From the NCBI GenBank assembly GCA_900319625.1, contig ONPD01000007.1:1-64000 (forward strand): a stretch of DNA of 64,000 nucleotides, in the 5' to 3' direction. The translations under genes were made by a program, and so were the position numbers. Shown here one piece after another: positions 59,847-64,000 of this stretch. The notes under the pieces were generated by a model. It saw nothing but the letters and a program-made list of their open reading frames with translations. It was not told where the DNA came from and did no database searches. Positions within the stretch are counted from its first letter, which is position 1. Every line of letters begins with the position of its first letter. This DNA is from an uncultured Treponema sp. Lineage in GTDB: Bacteria; Spirochaetota; Spirochaetia; Treponematales; Treponemataceae.

Positions 59847-61880
59847 ATGGCAAATTCTAATAAAAAACTTACAGGTGTAGCAGTTCCCCTTGGAGCCTTA
59901 TACACAACAGAAAATCCAGTAATCGGTGAATATCCCGACCTTGCAGATTTTGCAGGCTTTTGTAAAAAATCAGGAATCGACATTATTCAGCTTCTTCCGG
60001 TAAATGATACAGGAACTCAAAGCTCTCCATATTCAGGACTTTCGGCTTATGCCCTTCATCCTATATATATAAGACTTTCAGATATTGCAGAATTTGAAGC
60101 TCTTTATAATTCAGATGAAAAATTCAAAAAGAAATACGATGATTTTATAAAAAAATTCGGCTACTGCCTGCGTTACGACTACGACGGAATCTCAAAAGCA
60201 AAGGAAAATCTCCTTCTTCTGCTTTATTCTTCTTCAGAAACCTACAAAAACGGAAAGGCTGACGAAAAACTGGCAAAATTCATAAAGGAAAACGACTGGA
60301 TTAAAACCTACGCCGTTTATAAGAACCTCAAGCATAACTATGAACAGGCAAGCTGGAAAAGCTGGCACAAAGAAGACCAGAAAAAATCCGCAGAAGAAAT
60401 TCTTAAGTTGTGGAATACTAAGGCATTTCATAAGGAACACCTCTTCCATGCCTGGTGTCAGATGATTGCCGCTGAGCAGTTTTCAGCTTCAACAAAAAAA
60501 GTTCACGATCTGGGAATAAAAATCAAGGGCGATATGCCTATTCTTATGAACGACGACTCCTGCGACGCCTGGGCCTTCCCTCAGTTCTTCAATCAGGAGC
60601 TGCGCGCAGGTTCCCCTGTTGATAACGAAAATCCTACCGGCCAGAACTGGGGCTTCCCAACCTACAACTGGAAAAACCTCAAGGCAGACGATTATTCCTG
60701 GTGGAAAAAGCGCCTGACTCTTTCAGAAAAATATTATGATGCCTACCGCCTTGATCACATTCTGGGCTTCTTCCGCATCTGGGCTATTCCGGACACAGAT
60801 GCAAATGCAATTAACGGACACACAGAGCCTTATGCAGCACTTAAAATCGATGATTTATACAAGCTGGGCTTTGATGACGACAGAATCCGCTGGCTGAGTC
60901 AGCCTCATATTCCTACAGGTGTAGTCGAAGACATCACCTGGAATCACGAAAGTGCCCACAAAATACTTTCAGTTTTCTGTGACAAAATCGAAAACGAAGA
61001 GCTCTGGCGATTTAAAAAGAGCGTAAAGGGAAGTCAGCAGATTTACTGGACTAACCTTAGCGAATACTGCAACGACGATGCAGCAAACCGCATCCGTCAG
61101 AAGCTTGTAGAATACTGGTCTAACCGCACTCTTCTTGAAGTTGCAAAAAATAAATTCGTACCGCTTTGGATCTACTTCAAATCAACTTCATGGCAGAGCC
61201 TGAACGACCGCGAAAAAGATACTCTTAAAAAAGAATTCGATGCCCTGGACGTAAAAAACGAGGCTTTGTGGAAAAAGCAGTCGGATGAAATTCTTTCTGC
61301 ACTCACAAAATCCGTAAAGATGACTCCTTGCGGAGAAGACCTGGGCGTAGACATTAAATGCGTTCCTGAAATCATGCAGAAAAACGGAATCTTAGGCCTT
61401 CGCGTAATCCGATGGAGCCGTAAATGGGCAGAAGACGGACAGCCTTATATTCCTTTTACAGATTATAATTCACTTTCTGTTGCGACAACTTCAGTTCACG
61501 ACTCTTCAACAATCCGCCAGTGGTGGAATGAAGAAAAAGACAGTGCAAAGGCCTTTGTTTACGAAAATGCAGAAGCCTTTGGTATTAAACAGGACTGGAA
61601 CGAAGCACAGACTTTTGCTTCTTCAGACTTTACTCCTGAGCTTGCCCAGAAGATTCTCACCGCCTGCAAAAAAGCAAACTCTATGTGGCTTATCATTCCA
61701 ATCCAGGACTTCCTTTATATGGAAAAACGCTACTGGCTGGATAATGCCGCAGACGAAAGAATCAATATTCCGGGAAGTGTAACTCAGTTCAACTGGACTT
61801 ACCGCCTTCCGCTTGCAATTTCTGAACTTGAAAAGGATGAAAACCTTACTTCAAAAATTAAGGAAATAGCAGAAAGATAA
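59847..61880 (+). CDS. malQ: 4-alpha-glucanotransferase
   Basis: A 677-residue GH77 enzyme transferring alpha-1,4-glucan segments between maltodextrins. Family marks: IDIIQLLPVNDTGTQSSPYS near 44-64, GDMPI with DAWAFPQFF, the nucleophile Asp near residue 301 (YRLDHILGFFR), the acid/base Glu in PCGEDLG near 496, and RVIRWSR. It is longer than E. coli-type minimal enzymes through helical insertions, and is cytosolic. TATAAT ends exactly 6 bases before the ATG and no ribosome site is visible: the cleanest leaderless start in the window. A GH13 gene follows 78 bases on, so the two form an alpha-glucan pair. Confidence 0.93.
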   Translation: MANSNKKLTGVAVPLGALYTTENPVIGEYPDLADFAGFCKKSGIDIIQLLPVNDTGTQSSPYSGLSAYALHPIYIRLSDIAEFEALYNSDEKFKKKYDDFIKKFGYCLRYDYDGISKAKENLLLLLYSSSETYKNGKADEKLAKFIKENDWIKTYAVYKNLKHNYEQASWKSWHKEDQKKSAEEILKLWNTKAFHKEHLFHAWCQMIAAEQFSASTKKVHDLGIKIKGDMPILMNDDSCDAWAFPQFFNQELRAGSPVDNENPTGQNWGFPTYNWKNLKADDYSWWKKRLTLSEKYYDAYRLDHILGFFRIWAIPDTDANAINGHTEPYAALKIDDLYKLGFDDDRIRWLSQPHIPTGVVEDITWNHESAHKILSVFCDKIENEELWRFKKSVKGSQQIYWTNLSEYCNDDAANRIRQKLVEYWSNRTLLEVAKNKFVPLWIYFKSTSWQSLNDREKDTLKKEFDALDVKNEALWKKQSDEILSALTKSVKMTPCGEDLGVDIKCVPEIMQKNGILGLRVIRWSRKWAEDGQPYIPFTDYNSLSVATTSVHDSSTIRQWWNEEKDSAKAFVYENAEAFGIKQDWNEAQTFASSDFTPELAQKILTACKKANSMWLIIPIQDFLYMEKRYWLDNAADERINIPGSVTQFNWTYRLPLAISELEKDENLTSKIKEIAER

Positions 61881-61958
61881 AAAAATCCCTGCAAATTGAA
61901 CAGAGGCAGTTTGCAGGAAAAAAAATTAAAAAAGTATGAATAAAAATTGGGGGACATA

Positions 61959-64000
61959 ATGAAAGTTTCATACAATGAATTCCACGTAGGAAGAAAAATC
62001 CGCGATTTATGCAACTTTGACTCATCGCTTTTTTCTTCTTCCGGAAATGTAGTTATAAAAAATATGGCAAACGTCAGAAAGTTTGCCATGCTGGTAAATG
62101 ACGTTTTCAAAAGCCGCAATCAGGAAGATAAGCAGATTTCCGCCGGCCAGCTGAATGCAATGGGACTTCTGGATGAAATCTTCCATTATGTCTGCATGCT
62201 TTACCGCCGCGACGTACTCGGTTCAATGATGAAGGAAATGCTGGCGGTACTCGATAAGCAGTTTACACAGCAAAAGGTTGATAATCTTCTTCTTGATTTT
62301 ATGAAGGAGTTTCCGCCTGTTGAAGTTTACCAGGAAAAAACTTCGGCTAAAGAATACCTTTCAAGAAACTGCGTAGATGCTGGAACTGGACTTGAACGTT
62401 CCAACCGCGAGCAGACTCTTGAAGAAATGATTCTTCTTCACCTTGCCAACGAAAATCCAGCCTTCAAGCCTTTTGCCATTCTTTTCAACGACTTAGAACT
62501 TCAGAAAAATCCACTTTACAATAAATCCTGGGCTGTAATTCAGGCTTATGCAAAATCGAAGCCTAATTTTGGTCCATTCAATCATGATTTGATTTCCATG
62601 CTGAGAGAGCCGGTTGTTTACAGTCCTAACAGTCTGCGCGGCCAGCTCGAATACATCAGAAAGCACTGGGCTGATCTTCTTGGTGAATGGCTCAAACGTC
62701 TTCTTGCCGGAATTGACCTTATTTCTGAGGAAGAAAAGGCAGCCTGGCAGGGCTTTGGCGGCGGTGACTTGCCTGATATGCAGCCTTACAGCTTTGAAGA
62801 ACTTACAAAAGAATATGAACGCTTCAGTCCTGACCGCGACTGGATGCCGAAAGTAATCTTGATGGCAAAAACCGTTCTTGTATGGCTGGACCAGCTTACA
62901 AAACAGTACGGTTATCCAATTACACGTCTTGACCAGATTCCGGATGCCGAGCTGGACAAACTGAGGGACGAAGGTTTTACAGGCCTCTGGCTGATTGGAC
63001 TTTGGGAGCGCAGTAACGCTTCTAAACGCATTAAACAGCTTTGCGGAAACCCGGAAGCAGCTGCATCGGCATATTCACTTTTTGATTACAATATTGCTGG
63101 AAATATCGGCGGCTGGGATGCACTGGCTAATTTGCGTCAGCGTCTCTGGCAGCGTGGAATCCGCCTTGCATCGGATATGGTTCCAAACCACACTGGTATG
63201 GACGGCGACTGGGTTATGAACAAGCCTGATCTTTTTGTTCAGCGCCGCGACTGTCCTTTCCCAACCTATACTTTCAACGGCGAAAACCTTTCGCACGACC
63301 CTCGCACCAGCGTTTACCTTGAAGACCACTATTATTCAAAGAACGACTGTGCCGTAGTATTTAAGCGGGTAGACAATCAAACCGGCGATGTACGCTATAT
63401 TTACCACGGAAACGACGGAACAGGCCTTCCATGGAACGATACAGCCCAGCTGGACTATCTGAATCCACAGACCAGGGAAGAAGTTATTCAGCAGATTCTT
63501 CACGTTGCACGTAACTTCCCTATCATCCGCTTTGATGCGGCAATGGTTCTTGCTAAAAAATCAATCCGCCGCCTCTGGTATCCGGAGCCTGGACACGGAG
63601 GAGACATTGCAACCCGAAGCGAAACAGGACTCAGCACCCAGCAGTTCAACGACGCAATTCCAAATGAATTCTGGCGTGAAGTTGTTGACCGCGTAGCTCA
63701 GGAAGTGCCGGATACCCTTCTTCTTGCAGAAGCTTTCTGGATGATGGAAGGATTCTTTGTCCGCACTCTTGGTATGCACCGTGTTTATAACTCGGCCTTT
63801 ATGAACATGCTGAAAAAAGAGGAAAACCAGAAATACCGCGACACTGTAAAAAATACTATCACTTTTGATCCTCAGATTCTTAAGCGTTACGTAAACTTTA
63901 TGAATAACCCGGATGAGGAAACTGCCATTGCTCAGTTTGGTGACGGAGACAAATACTTTGGTGTCTGTACACTTATGGTAACAATGCCGGGTCTTCCAAT
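61959..64000 (+). CDS. GH13 alpha-amylase family protein (partial, runs off the right edge)
   Basis: An open frame of 680 codons with no stop before the window end. The ATG at 61959 has GGGGG six bases upstream. The first 320 residues or so are a helical N-terminal extension (FHVGRKIRDLCNFDSSLF). The GH13 barrel follows: region I DMVPNHTG at about codon 407, the nucleophile Asp in IIRFDAAMVL at about codon 523, and the acid/base Glu in LLAEAFW at about codon 590. HYYSKNDCAVVFKR and LPWNDTAQLDYLNP lie between. Substrate type cannot be settled. No signal peptide, so it acts in the cytoplasm with MalQ. Confidence 0.88.
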   Translation, partial: MKVSYNEFHVGRKIRDLCNFDSSLFSSSGNVVIKNMANVRKFAMLVNDVFKSRNQEDKQISAGQLNAMGLLDEIFHYVCMLYRRDVLGSMMKEMLAVLDKQFTQQKVDNLLLDFMKEFPPVEVYQEKTSAKEYLSRNCVDAGTGLERSNREQTLEEMILLHLANENPAFKPFAILFNDLELQKNPLYNKSWAVIQAYAKSKPNFGPFNHDLISMLREPVVYSPNSLRGQLEYIRKHWADLLGEWLKRLLAGIDLISEEEKAAWQGFGGGDLPDMQPYSFEELTKEYERFSPDRDWMPKVILMAKTVLVWLDQLTKQYGYPITRLDQIPDAELDKLRDEGFTGLWLIGLWERSNASKRIKQLCGNPEAAASAYSLFDYNIAGNIGGWDALANLRQRLWQRGIRLASDMVPNHTGMDGDWVMNKPDLFVQRRDCPFPTYTFNGENLSHDPRTSVYLEDHYYSKNDCAVVFKRVDNQTGDVRYIYHGNDGTGLPWNDTAQLDYLNPQTREEVIQQILHVARNFPIIRFDAAMVLAKKSIRRLWYPEPGHGGDIATRSETGLSTQQFNDAIPNEFWREVVDRVAQEVPDTLLLAEAFWMMEGFFVRTLGMHRVYNSAFMNMLKKEENQKYRDTVKNTITFDPQILKRYVNFMNNPDEETAIAQFGDGDKYFGVCTLMVTMPGLP

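Overview
The window looks like chromosome of a host-associated, saccharolytic spirochaete, most likely a gut or rumen Treponema. The basis is the gene content: a TIGR03546/TIGR03545 pair, paralogous beta-barrel outer-membrane proteins, many Cys-anchored lipoproteins, a PD-(D/E)XK Rpn-type nuclease array, a MalEFG-type ABC importer next to a GH35 beta-galactosidase, and MalQ next to a GH13 enzyme. Base composition is moderately AT-rich. No rRNA operon, CRISPR array or prophage is visible.

Layout. 1-404 is the end of an insertion sequence (IS3-like OrfA) running off the left edge. 502-6646 is an accessory island: two near-identical-ended outer-membrane proteins bracket three Rpn-family genes that share one promoter module. 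The second Rpn gene is broken by a palindromic repeat, and the third has a tandemly duplicated 3' end. 6689-7294 holds an Rpn remnant, a candidate small RNA and terminators. 7295-12191 carries pgk, a VapBC-like toxin-antitoxin pair, a radical SAM gene and gapA. 12351-27208 holds TIGR03546/03545, valS with a RelA/SpoT-type HD gene, ssb, a U32 peptidase, a lipoprotein and membrane proteins. 27226-36044 holds a 1525-residue acidic TPR protein, a glycogen-binding-domain protein, ffh, gpsA and ndk. A glycine riboswitch (36151-36310) precedes an AGCS amino-acid symporter, followed by an HD-GYP protein. 39553-45238 is a sugar-uptake operon (binding protein, two permeases, GH35). tRNA-Cys lies at 45520. 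46007-57941 is mostly housekeeping: Nudix, M18 aminopeptidase, parAB, several methyltransferase or rRNA-modification genes, tatD and a PflX-like radical SAM gene. 58109-64000 ends with two secreted proteins, malQ and a GH13 enzyme cut by the right edge.

How it fits together. Sugar metabolism dominates: import and beta-galactoside cleavage, alpha-glucan processing (MalQ, GH13, a secreted CBM48-like protein), lower glycolysis (gapA, pgk) and glycerol-3-phosphate synthesis (gpsA).

Most notable signals. (1) The Rpn array, in which the nuclease genes contain in-frame internal start sites for C-terminal small proteins and one such C-terminal unit is duplicated as a free-standing ORF, recalling the intragenic antitoxins of E. 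coli Rpn loci. (2) About fifteen genes have a -10-like hexamer a fixed distance (commonly exactly 6 nt) before the ATG and no Shine-Dalgarno, implying widespread leaderless mRNAs. (3) Several families of long dispersed palindromic repeats, one with compensatory stem changes, some beside duplicated gene 3' ends. (4) A box, ACATTGCCGGAA, shared by the Rpn genes, ssb and a lipoprotein gene. (5) An unannotated small-RNA candidate with promoter and two hairpins at about 7100-7188. All calls come from reading the sequence; no database search was run.
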